The translations under genes were made by a program, and so were the position numbers. The notes under the pieces are model-generated. The model made no database searches. It worked only from the letters and a program-made list of their open reading frames with translations, and was not told the DNA's origin. Source: CAVRAZ01 sp963719135 (GTDB lineage Bacteria; Pseudomonadota; Gammaproteobacteria; DSM-19610). From it: a stretch of DNA of 64,000 nucleotides. Each line of letters begins with the position of its first letter. Position 1 is the stretch's first letter. Of this stretch, positions 52,085 to 61,088 are shown one piece after another. Where the stretch lies: positions 62,001 through 126,000 of the forward strand of contig CAVRAZ010000007.1 in NCBI GenBank assembly GCA_963719135.1, written 5' to 3'.

Positions 52085-54133
52085 TCAGCCGGCCGAACCG
52101 GACCTCCAGATCCAGGCGTGCAGCTCGCGCAACGATGGCTCGCGGGAAAACAATTCGCGTTTCTCGGCCGCGGTCAGTGACCCAAGGCCTTCGTCCATGA
52201 CCTTGTACAACAAGCCCTGCGCATAATGCATTTGGCGCCGGCTGAGCACTTCGTCCGGCAGCAGCGCCAGGTGCAGGGCATGCGCGTACGGTTCGCGCAG
52301 CGCGTCGCAGGCAGTGGCGTCCCGCCGCGGCGCAGCGGCCATCGCCGCGTCGAACGACGCCAGTACTGCCGGCCGCTGCCGTTCCTCCGGCGTCAGGAAC
52401 AGGCCGAGTTTCCGTGTGATGCGGCCCAGCCGCCGGCTGCTGGAAACCATCGACAGCGGAATCGACAAGAGCACGCCGCACAGCACCGGAAGGAACCACC
52501 AGAAGTAATCCGGCACGTAAAAGAAGGTGATCAGACCGGCGGCCACACCCGCCAGTGTCTGCAGGCCGTGTGCCGCGACCGCTTCGGCGAACTTGGTTCT
52601 GCGGTCGGCACGCTGCTGCACCGGCCAGCCGATCGTGCGCCGCAACAGAATGGCCCAGACGAACCGGGTTTGAAACAGCATCAGCACCGGCGCGACGAGG
52701 ATCGAGAACAGACTTTCCAGCAGGGTACTGACGGTTGCGCGCAGTATGCCGCCAAAGGCCCTGCGCCGGGCGCCGTCGAAGGCGAGCAGAATCAGCGCCA
52801 TGAGTTTGGGCAGAAACAGCATGGCCAGGGTGAATATCAGCACGATCTTCATTTCCACCGCGAAAGAAACCGGCCACACCGGTTCGATGCGATTACCGAA
52901 GAAATACACCGGAATCGCCTGCGCCTGGATATAGGAGTCGACGGCGGTCAGCAGCAGAAACAGCAACCAGAGCGGCGAGGACAGGTACGACATGACGCCC
53001 ATGGCGAAATGCAGGCGGCTGATACGGTGAAAGCCGCGCGCGAAGATCAGCCGCGCGTGCTGCAGATTGCCCTGGCACCAGCGCCGGTCGCGCTTGGCAT
53101 AATCGATCAGCGTCGGCGGCAGCTCCTCGTAGCTGCCGTCCAGTTCATAGGCCAGCCAGACGCGCCAGCCGGCGCGGCGCAGCAGCGCGGCCTCGACGAA
53201 ATCGTGACTCAGGATTTCACCGCCGAACGGCTCCCGCCCCGGCAACTGCGGCAGCCCGCAGTGCGCGGCAAACGGCGCGACGCGGATGATGGCATTGTGT
53301 CCCCAGAAGTTGCTGTCGCCGAGCTGCCAGAAGCCGGCGCCGGCGGTGAAGATGGGTCCGTAAGCGGTGCTGGCGAACTGCAGGATGCGCGCGAACAGGG
53401 TCTCCCGGTTGACCGGCACGGGCGGCGCCTGGATCAAGGCTGTGTCCGGATTGGCTTCCATCAGGCGCATCATGCGCACCAGCGTGTCGCCGGCCATGAG
53501 GCTGTCGGCATCGAGCACGATCATGTACCGGTAGCGCCCGCCCCAGCGTTCCACGAAGTCCGCGACGTTGCCGCTCTTCCTGGCGATGTTCTCCTTGCGG
53601 TTGCGATAGAAGATGCGGCCGTGCGCACCGGTTTCCTCGCACAAACGATACCACTCGCATTCCTCCCGGACCCAGGTGTCGGCGTCACGCGTGTCGCTCA
53701 GGATGAAGAAATCGAACGCGTCCGCCTGACCGGTTTCCTGCAGCGAACGCCAGATGGCGCGGATACCGGCGAAGACCCGCCCGGGGTTCTCGTTGTAGAC
53801 GGGCATAAGGATCGCGGTGCGTACGTCGGCCGGAAGCGGCGTATCGCTCTGCGCCACCTTCCGTCGCCGCCGCACGAAATAGTCGTAGCGTATCAGCAAC
53901 TGCCAGAAGCCCATCGCCGCCGACCAGAACGAGGCGGAAATCCAGAGAATCAGGATCGCGTAGAGCAGCAGCAACACGACCTTCAGCGGTGTAAGACCCT
54001 CGTTCGCATAAGCACCGTGCAGCAGGCTCATCGCGAACAGGGTCGTGAGGACGACCAGCAGCAGATAGACGGTGCGGCGGATGCTGCCGCGCAAGCCGCC
54101 GACCGGGGGCATCGAAGGCGGTGTCGCGGTCAT
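52085..54133 (-). CDS. opgH: Glucans biosynthesis glucosyltransferase OpgH
   Basis: 682 residues. Two N-terminal membrane helices, a cytoplasmic GT2 domain (about 105-360) and a C-terminal membrane block. GT2 motifs: MPVYNENPGRVFAG, the metal site VLDADSLM, the acceptor-site ILSHDFVEAALL and RRWCQGNLQ. OpgH polymerises UDP-glucose into linear beta-1,2-glucan and moves it to the periplasm. It overlaps the upstream unknown gene by four bases. The N-terminus is shorter than in E. coli. Confidence 0.95.
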   Translation of the reverse strand: MTATPPSMPPVGGLRGSIRRTVYLLLVVLTTLFAMSLLHGAYANEGLTPLKVVLLLLYAILILWISASFWSAAMGFWQLLIRYDYFVRRRRKVAQSDTPLPADVRTAILMPVYNENPGRVFAGIRAIWRSLQETGQADAFDFFILSDTRDADTWVREECEWYRLCEETGAHGRIFYRNRKENIARKSGNVADFVERWGGRYRYMIVLDADSLMAGDTLVRMMRLMEANPDTALIQAPPVPVNRETLFARILQFASTAYGPIFTAGAGFWQLGDSNFWGHNAIIRVAPFAAHCGLPQLPGREPFGGEILSHDFVEAALLRRAGWRVWLAYELDGSYEELPPTLIDYAKRDRRWCQGNLQHARLIFARGFHRISRLHFAMGVMSYLSSPLWLLFLLLTAVDSYIQAQAIPVYFFGNRIEPVWPVSFAVEMKIVLIFTLAMLFLPKLMALILLAFDGARRRAFGGILRATVSTLLESLFSILVAPVLMLFQTRFVWAILLRRTIGWPVQQRADRRTKFAEAVAAHGLQTLAGVAAGLITFFYVPDYFWWFLPVLCGVLLSIPLSMVSSSRRLGRITRKLGLFLTPEERQRPAVLASFDAAMAAAPRRDATACDALREPYAHALHLALLPDEVLSRRQMHYAQGLLYKVMDEGLGSLTAAEKRELFSREPSLRELHAWIWRSGSAG

Positions 54134-54639
54134 CGGGAACGACTGAACAGGCGGTGGAACGGGTTAAGTGAGCGCAGCTCGATGGGTTGGACCGGCATCG
54201 TCAGCGGCGCGTCCTCCGGCACCGGCCGCGGCGCGGAGGCGGCGCACGCGGCGCGCAGGCGCTCGAGCGTTTCCGCGTCGTAGGCCGGTTCCGTGCGGTC
54301 GAGCAGGGCATTGGTCACATCTCTGTGTGTTTCACTCAGCACCGCCACCAGCGTTCGCGTGATCTCGCGTCGTTCACGCACCGGGTCACGGTCGGCGACG
54401 ATCGCCAGCCGCTGTTCGATCAGGTCCCAGATGTGTTCGATCGACTCCTTCACCAGATCTTCGGTGGAGGTGCCCTCGGCGCGTGTGCCCATATCTTCGA
54501 TAACCCGCCGTATCCAGCGCGCGCGCGCCGGTGCGGAGGTGACGCCGACCCTGACCAGATAGGTATCGAGCAGCGCCTCGGCCTTGCGCTGCCATTCGGT
54601 GGATGCACCGGGCTCGCTCAGCGTTTCTCTTTCCGCCAT
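54130..54639 (-). CDS. Unknown protein between opgG and opgH
   Basis: 169 residues from the ATG at 54639, overlapping the opgG end by 22 bases and opgH by four. It is highly charged and mainly helical (WQRKAEALLDTYLVRVGV, TEDLVKESIEHIWDLIEQRL) with no signal peptide, no membrane helix and no motif I know. The tight coupling implies a role in glucan synthesis or its control, perhaps as a cytoplasmic partner of OpgH. This is inference from position only. Confidence 0.8.
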   Translation of the reverse strand: MAERETLSEPGASTEWQRKAEALLDTYLVRVGVTSAPARARWIRRVIEDMGTRAEGTSTEDLVKESIEHIWDLIEQRLAIVADRDPVRERREITRTLVAVLSETHRDVTNALLDRTEPAYDAETLERLRAACAASAPRPVPEDAPLTMPVQPIELRSLNPFHRLFSRSR

Positions 54640-56207
54640 TGATAGGTCCAGGTTTCGCTGAGGTAGTCGGAGCCGGAACGCAGGTTGCACCTCAGTTCCG
54701 TCACCGGCTCGTCGCCGGGCGTGAGTTCGAAGAAGACGCGGTAACCCCGCGTGTAAGGATTGCGCTGCACCACCGGTTTGCTCAAGGTCCCGCTCGACGA
54801 CGAGATATCGGCGACCACATCAGTCTTTTCGGGTAACGCGGCGAGTCTCGCCCCGGCAAAATCCACCACGAACTTGCGTTGGCCGGAATCGGTGTCCGTG
54901 CCCGCGCCGATGCGCGTCGCGACGACGAGGCCGCTCGGCAGGCCGGCTTCCGGGTCATCGAGGAAGGTCACCCTGTATTGAAAGGTGCGCTCCGAACCGG
55001 CAGTGACTGGCTCGGCCGGCACCCAGAAGGCGACGATGTTGTCGTGGTAATCCGCGTCGGTCGGAATCTCGACCAGCTTCACCGTGCCGGTACCCCAGTC
55101 ACCGACCGGCTCGACCCAGGCGCTCGGACGGCGCTGATACTCGGATTCCAAATCCTGATAGGCGGCGAAATTGCGTTCGCGCTGCAACAGACCGAACCCG
55201 CGCGGATTGTCGATGCGGAACTCGCTGATGCTGAGCCGCTGCGGATTGTTCAGCGGCCGCCACAGGCGCTCGCCATTGCCGGCGGCTATCAGCAGGCCGT
55301 CCGAGTCGTGCGCCTCCGGCCTGAAATCGTCGACGAAATATTCCGTATTCTTGCCGTGCCAGAACATGCTACTCAGCGGCGCCATTCCGAACTGTTTGAC
55401 TTCGTTGCGGACATAGATCTGCGCCGTCACATCGATCGCCGTTCCGGCACCAGGGGTAACCACGAGGCGGTAGGCGCCGGTGACACTGGGCGAATCGAGC
55501 AGGGCGTACAGGGTGATGTGCCTGGCCCGATGCGGGGGCTTTTCCAGCCAGAATTCACGGAACACCGGAAACTCCTCGCCCTTTTCCAGTCCGGTGTCCA
55601 GTGTCAGCCCGCGGGCCGAAAGGCCGTAGATCTCGCGGCGCCCGACAGCACGGAAGTAACTGGCGCCGAGGAAGGCGACCACCTCGTCGAATACGTTGCG
55701 CGTGTTGAGCGGGTAATGCAGGCGGAAGCCGGCGAAACCCAGATCCTTCGGCACGGTCTCCGGCATCGGCAGACGGCCGAAGTCGAACATGCCGGGGTCG
55801 TAATCGACGCGTTCCGCCTTGCCCTTGTTGACGACATACACATCGACGCGCTCGCCGAAGATCGAGCCGCGCGAAAAGAATTGGACCTGGAACGGCAGGC
55901 GGTCCTTGACCCAGAGTCCCTGCTCCGGATGGAAGCGTAGTTCGCGATACTGGTCATAGTTCAGGTCGGCCAGGTAGGGCGGCAGGGCGTGCGGTTTTTT
56001 CTGATAGGGTTGGGCGGCCAGTGCGGCGGCGCGCACCTTGACCCGGTGAAAGGTCGGCGATTCGGCATCCGGTTCGTGCGCCGACGCTGCCGCGGGCGAC
56101 GGCGTGGCGTGACCTGATAGAGTCAGGGCCATCAAGGCGACCGCGATCGTTCGTATCCAGGATTGCGTCAGCCATGCTCGCCAGCTCGGTTGGTTCTTCC
56201 TTTCCAT
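54618..56207 (-). CDS. opgG: Glucans biosynthesis protein OpgG
   Basis: 529 residues with an N-terminal signal peptide (about residues 18-43). The MdoG/OpgG large beta-sandwich is seen: ALPPYLADLNYDQYRELRF, FVDDFRPEAHDSDGLLI, GFGLLQRERNFAAYQDLESE and the C-terminal Ig-like domain ending DYLSETWTYQWR. It acts in the periplasm to branch or process osmoregulated periplasmic glucans made by OpgH. It is the first gene of the three-gene operon. Confidence 0.96.
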   Translation of the reverse strand: MERKNQPSWRAWLTQSWIRTIAVALMALTLSGHATPSPAAASAHEPDAESPTFHRVKVRAAALAAQPYQKKPHALPPYLADLNYDQYRELRFHPEQGLWVKDRLPFQVQFFSRGSIFGERVDVYVVNKGKAERVDYDPGMFDFGRLPMPETVPKDLGFAGFRLHYPLNTRNVFDEVVAFLGASYFRAVGRREIYGLSARGLTLDTGLEKGEEFPVFREFWLEKPPHRARHITLYALLDSPSVTGAYRLVVTPGAGTAIDVTAQIYVRNEVKQFGMAPLSSMFWHGKNTEYFVDDFRPEAHDSDGLLIAAGNGERLWRPLNNPQRLSISEFRIDNPRGFGLLQRERNFAAYQDLESEYQRRPSAWVEPVGDWGTGTVKLVEIPTDADYHDNIVAFWVPAEPVTAGSERTFQYRVTFLDDPEAGLPSGLVVATRIGAGTDTDSGQRKFVVDFAGARLAALPEKTDVVADISSSSGTLSKPVVQRNPYTRGYRVFFELTPGDEPVTELRCNLRSGSDYLSETWTYQWRKEKR

Positions 56208-56657
56208 TGTTTTAACCCGTATTTTGAGGAAGTGCTGAATTACCCGTGCCGGCCACGAGCGAACCGGCGGCCGCCCCTGGCGGGAGGGATTCCCGGATTT
56301 CGCCTGCGCGGCTTGCGCTCCTGCGATGGGTAAACAAACCGAAGTTTACCTGATGCATCGACGTAATGACCGCGGCGCGGTTGCCACGCTGCGATTGTCG
56401 TCGAATTGGCGGCCGGTGGGTAGCGGCCGGCAGAGGAATATTTGCACGCCGGTACAAGGGGCAGAGAAGAGACCGGGGTCAGAACACAGTCTTCTCTAGT
56501 ACAATTCGCGATCGCCGTACCCACGGCGATGAATGCATGCCTGTGCAGGGAATATTAGAGAAATCTGTGTTCTGACCCCGGTTTATTGCGTTTTCGCCGA
56601 ACTTTCGCGCCGCGGGAAGCCGCGACGATAACTTGATCCATGCCGGGGCATCCCGCC
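56208..56657. other. Intergenic region upstream of opgG, holding a palindromic element
   Basis: About 450 bases between the opgG start and the next minus-strand gene. Apart from the inverted-repeat element at 56472-56582 I see no gene. The opg promoter should lie in 56210-56460. Confidence 0.5.
56472..56582. repeat. REP/MITE-like palindromic element
   Basis: Perfect 18-base inverted ends ACCGGGGTCAGAACACAG (56472-56489) and its complement (56565-56582), extended inward by an imperfect TCTCTA/TAGAGA stretch. Inside is a second perfect palindrome, ATCGCCGT/ACGGCGAT around ACCC. GGGGTCAGAACAC-type ends are common beside REP-associated tyrosine transposases, so this may be a non-autonomous copy moved by one elsewhere in the genome. 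Confidence 0.75.
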
Positions 56658-57389
56658 TTAGCGAACGCTGTACCCCCGACCTTCGAGGCAGGCCCGCATC
56701 GCGCGCTGGTACGCGTCGCTCTTGCCGCTCACCGCGCTCGCGGACAGGTTCTCCGGCGGCAGCGTCGGGTCGTAATTCGTCTGCGTGACGCTCCAGCGGT
56801 GGCAGGCATAGCGGTCGTCGGCCTGTTTCTGTTCGCTCTGGCCCTGCTTGGGATAGATGAACAGTTCATCCGACATCGCCGCCGGCTCCTCGTTGCCAAC
56901 GTCGGCCGGCGGTTCGGTCACCATATAGCCCTCGCGGTCCGGCCGCCAGACATAGTACGAATCGTTCGCATAGTAATAGGGAATGCCGCCTATCCAGAGT
57001 GTCGTGTAGAACGCCGGCAGCGTCGGCACCACGATGCCGATCGGCGGCGCAATCACGACAAAGCGCCGGCCAGAGGGACGGTACCAGACGCCGCCGTAGA
57101 AATAGAAGTCCTCATTCCGATAGCGCAGGCGGCGGTGGGGCGGCGGCAACTGGTTCACGACGTAGCCGCGGCGCGGATAATATTGATCGTGCCGGTAGCG
57201 GTCGTCCAACCGGAAGTCTGCAGACGGATGTCCGCGGTCCGAGTCCGGACCACGCTGCTGGCGTTGGTCATAGTGTTGGTCATGGCCATGATCACGCCCA
57301 TCGTCGCGATCGGCATAGGCGGTGGCCGACAGCATGGCGGACATCAGGACGAACGCCACGCCGGTTTTCATCAAACGATCCAGTCTCAT
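56658..57389 (-). CDS. Secreted DUF6515-like protein
   Basis: 243 residues. Signal peptide at the N-terminus, then a His/Asp/Arg-rich low-complexity stretch (DRDDGRDHGHDQHYDQRQQR), a Tyr/Pro-rich middle (YYYANDSYYVWRPDREGY, PPIGIVVPTLP) and a C-terminal module YPKQGQS...DRYACHRW...YDP ending ACLEGRGYSVR. The middle looks like the DUF6515 group. The last module is shared with the next gene. Function unknown; an envelope location is likely. Confidence 0.82.
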   Translation of the reverse strand: MRLDRLMKTGVAFVLMSAMLSATAYADRDDGRDHGHDQHYDQRQQRGPDSDRGHPSADFRLDDRYRHDQYYPRRGYVVNQLPPPHRRLRYRNEDFYFYGGVWYRPSGRRFVVIAPPIGIVVPTLPAFYTTLWIGGIPYYYANDSYYVWRPDREGYMVTEPPADVGNEEPAAMSDELFIYPKQGQSEQKQADDRYACHRWSVTQTNYDPTLPPENLSASAVSGKSDAYQRAMRACLEGRGYSVR

Positions 57390-57425
57390 CTGTGCTTTCC
57401 TCTCGTCAATCCGATGCGGCGCGCG

Positions 57426-58013
57426 TTACCGCACCGAGTAACCGCGTCCTTCCAGGCAGGCGGTCATCGCCCGCCGGTATCTGCGCGCCTGCCGCTCGGC
57501 GCCGGCGTATTCCTGCGCGTAGCGGGCGTCGTATTCGTTCTGAATCTGGCGCGCCCTATCCTGCTGCGCCGCCTCGGACGCCGCACCGAGCATCGCGCCG
57601 GTGACGCCACCGAACACCATGCCTTCGCCGGTTTCGCGAGGCGCCGACAGCAGCGCGCCGACCATGGCACCGCCAACCGCACCCGCCGCCGTGTTGATGC
57701 CCGGTGGCGGTTCGGCGATCACGTCGACGCGCTGGTGCGGTGCCAGCGGTGTCAGCCCCGGATCGAAACCGGATTTGCGCACCGCCCACAGGTGACACTC
57801 GTACCGGTCGCGATCCTGCTGGGCCGCGCTCTGGCCCTGGGTCGGGTAGAAATAGAGCCGGGTCGACGGGGGCGGAACGGGTTCTTCCTGACTCGGCTGC
57901 ACCCGGTAGGCGGGCGGAAAACATCCCGTCAGCGCCGCGCCCGCGGCGATCACGAAAACAAGTCCGCCCAGGCTGTTCAGTGGCCGGCGGTGGTGGAGCA
58001 TCGAGTCGGGCAT
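57426..58013 (-). CDS. Glycine-zipper lipoprotein sharing a motif with its neighbour
   Basis: 195 residues. Lipoprotein signal with lipobox ALTGC. It contains YPTQGQS...DRYECHLWAV...GFDP, then a Gly/Ala-rich glycine-zipper segment (AAGAVGGAMVGALLSAP, MVFGGVTGAMLGAA) and the same C-terminal RAMTACLEGRGYSVR as the previous protein. Glycine-zipper lipoproteins sit in the outer membrane or periplasm. The zipper is inserted between the two halves of the shared module. Function unknown. Confidence 0.85.
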   Translation of the reverse strand: MPDSMLHHRRPLNSLGGLVFVIAAGAALTGCFPPAYRVQPSQEEPVPPPSTRLYFYPTQGQSAAQQDRDRYECHLWAVRKSGFDPGLTPLAPHQRVDVIAEPPPGINTAAGAVGGAMVGALLSAPRETGEGMVFGGVTGAMLGAASEAAQQDRARQIQNEYDARYAQEYAGAERQARRYRRAMTACLEGRGYSVR

Positions 58014-58601
58014 TGCAGCTTCCTTCGGGCCAGTCTACGGCCGTTTGAATTTCGATAACGCGGAACCCGGTTCCGGGTTAACCGCCCGCAGGGTCTCCGC
58101 GCCGCGCACGTCGGTCGGGGTCGCAACCGCGGTCCCCGCCCGGACCTTGCGCAGGCGCCGCCCCGCGCGCCACGCGGCTTCGGTACATTTGGGCATTATC
58201 CGACGAACCCCTGATCAAGTCGTCACCCCGGCGAAGGCCGCAGCCCAGGTTATTGATCGCCTGGATTATTCGCTTCGCCCACCCTCCGCGCCGCACTTCG
58301 TGCGTGCAACGTGCGTTGCGCTTTTGTCCGGCGCCGACCGGAATGCCGGGAATGGAATTATTCAGATGGTTCCCTGAACCGGTGACACCTGCGGGAGCAG
58401 CCGTCGGCCGCGAACATGCGGCAGGCACGCCGCCCGCGGGCAAGCCCGCTGGTACAAGCATCTCACCCATTGGCGCAACTCTCAATCATTGGGGTTGATA
58501 GTCTTGCGATCGAGGACCACTAGCTGAAATCACCGGCAGACCGGATAACGCTGTGACTGTGCAATCTGTACGAAGTTCAAGTACTCTGGCCGCCTGACCC
58601 C
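58014..58601. other. Intergenic region without a recognised gene
   Basis: About 590 bases between divergent genes. Open frames on both strands do not look like proteins. It should contain promoters for both the lipoprotein pair (minus) and the GH15 gene (plus). A GCGGGCAAGCCCGC palindrome near 58435 is the only obvious structure. Confidence 0.45.
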
Positions 58602-60964
58602 ATGATTACCGACGACTTTATCGCCAACGATGCGCCCGGTCTACCGGGCATGGAACCGAGCTGGTGTACCGGCGCCAAACAGATGGTCGGCACGACGCTC
58701 GGTCCGTCGCGCGTCTGGTTCACCATCGGCGACGGCATTCTCAACGAGATCTATTATCCGCGCGTCGACATTCCCCAGGTGCGCGATCTCGGTTTCATCG
58801 TCGCCGACGGCAAGGGCTTCTGGGTCGAGGTCAAGCGGCTGCGCGATTGTGAAGTCGAAACCGCGGGGCCCGGCATTCCGGCCGTGACGATCGTCCATCG
58901 CCATGCGCGATTCACCCTGACCCTGCGCATCGTGCCCGAGTCGAACCGGGACGTGCTCCTGATCGACTCCGCGCTGGACGGCGACGCGCCGTTGCAGCTC
59001 TATGTGCTGCTGGCGCCGCGTCTCGGCGGCAGCGGCCGCGCAAATGTCTGCGAAGTGGCGATGCAACACGGCCGGCGCGCACTCTGGGCGCGGCAGGGGC
59101 CGTTCGGCCTGGCATTGCTGGCGGTCGACGCCCGCCAGACCGATGCGTTCGGCGCGTGCAGCGCCGGCTATTCCGGAAGCACCGACGGCTGGCAGGATTT
59201 CGATCGCCACGGCGCGCTGCGTTTCCGCTATCGCAGGGCCGGGCCGGGCAATGTCGCCCTGACCGGTGCGCTGGCGCGGCACGCAGTGCTCGCCCTCGGT
59301 TTCTCCACCAGTTGCGAGGCGGCGACCACCCTGGCGCTGTCGTCGCTGCTGCAACCATTCGACCTGGTCTGGAAGCAGCAGATCGAGGACTGGCTGTGCT
59401 GGCACCGGCAAAGCTGCGCGCCGCGCCGCCGGTCCAACCCGGATCGTCTGCCCGCCGCCTTGCGCGACCAGCTCGACATCAGCGCCATGGTGCTGCGCAC
59501 CCACCAGGATCAGACCTTTCGCGGTGCGATGGTTGCCAGTCTCAGCGTGCCCTGGGGCCAGACCGCGCAGGAACGGCCGGGCTATCTCTGGTCTGGCCGC
59601 GCGATCTGGTCGAGTGCGCGGGCGCGCTGCTGGCGCTGGGCGCCAACGTCGAGGCGCGCGAGATTCTGCGCTATCTGATCGCCACCCAGCTCGAGGACGG
59701 TTCGTGGCACCAGAACCAGTGGCTCGGCGGCAAGCCGTACTGGGTCGGCGTTCAGCTCGACCAGGTCGCGTTCCCGGTGCTGCTGGCCGGCACGCTGGCG
59801 GATCGCGACGCGCTCGACCGCATCGAAGTGACCGACATGGTGACGCGCGCGCTGAGCTTCCTTGCGCGCCAGGGGCCGGTCAGCCCGCAGGACCGGTGGG
59901 AGGAGAACAGCGGCGTCAACGCCTTCACGCTGTCGGTGTGTATCGCCGCGCTGGTGTCGGGCGCGCGCTTTCTGCCGGCCGGCGCGGAAGCCTTTGCGCT
60001 GGAGTTCGCCGACTACTGGAATGCGCGGCTCGATGCCTGGACCGCCGTGTACGACACGCCGCTGGCGCGTCAGTATGGCGTGCGCGGCTATTACCTGCGC
60101 ATCACGCCGCCCGCCGCGCTGAACGACGCCGGCGTGCTCGCGCGCGTGATGCCGATCAAGAACCGCGTGGACGATCCCGGCCTGGCCGCGTCCGAACAGA
60201 TCGGCGTCGATTTTCTGCAACTGGTCCGCTACGGCCTGCGCGCGCCGGACGACCCGCTGATCGTCGACACCGTCAAGATCGTCGACGATCGCCTGCGCGC
60301 GGAGCTGCCGCAGGGCCCTTGCTGGTATCGCTACACCGGCGACGGTTACGGCGAACACGACGACGGCACGGCCTACGACGGAACCGGGCGCGGGCGTCTT
60401 TGGCCGCTGCTGACCGGCGAGCGCGGCCACTACGAACTGCTGCGCGGGCGCGACGCGATGCCTTATCTGACCGCACTGGCGGCGATGGCGGGCCAGGGTG
60501 GCATGCTGCCGGAACAGTTATGGGACGCCGCCGCGATTCCCGACGCGGGGCTGGCGCCGGGCAAACCCACCGGCTCGGCGATGCCGCTCGCCTGGGCGCA
60601 CGCCGAGTACATCAAGCTCGCGTACTCACTGCTGGAAGGCAAACCGGTGGACCGTCCCGAACCGCTGTAGGCGCGCTATCGCGGACACCGGCCGCAGGCG
60701 CGCGTCTGGTACTGGTCGCCGCAGACGCCGATACGCGAAATGCAACGCGAGGCGCTGCTGGGCTTCAGTCTGCCGCAACCGGCGACGATCGGATGGCGGT
60801 TCGACCAGGGTGCCTGGCAGACGCTCGCCACCCGCGCTTCAGCGCTGGGTGTGCACATTGCGCGCCTGCCGCCCGCGCCGGCGCGCGCCGCGCACATCGA
60901 GTTCCGCATGCCCGGCGAGGAAGGGGGGCCGCCAGCCATATACCGCCTGGCGCTGACCGATTAG
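58602..60964 (+). pseudogene. GH15 glucoamylase/glucodextranase-type gene with a frameshift and an amber stop
   Basis: From the ATG at 58602 the frame reads a GH15 N-terminal domain (GTTLGPSRVWFTIGDGILNE) to QERPGY, where a base is missing near 59586; the next frame continues LVWPRDLVECAGALLALG, the catalytic RWEENSG and GDGYGEHDDG. It reaches TAG at 60668-60670, after which the same frame reads ARYRGHRPQARVWYW to 60964, a typical GH15 C-terminus. Repaired length is about 787 residues. Catalytic glutamates are preserved. GH15 enzymes release glucose from alpha-glucans. Two independent lesions favour recent gene decay. Confidence 0.85.
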
Positions 60965-61088
60965 CGGGCGGGTGAAAGACGATTGCGCGGCACAATCCGG
61001 CGCTATGATTCGGCCCAAGTATTCATCTGCCGCGTGTACGCTGCGCGTTCGCGCCGGTTTGCGCATTTGGCGCGCCGGCGGCCGGCTG

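Noticed and set aside
52226..54283. A 685-codon plus-strand frame opposite opgH
   Set aside because: Shadow frame; OpgH motifs are intact on the minus strand.
57426..58013. Glycine-rich segment considered as a bacteriocin or phage lysis protein
   Set aside because: The lipobox, glycine zipper and shared C-terminal module point to an envelope lipoprotein; no immunity or lysis partner is present.
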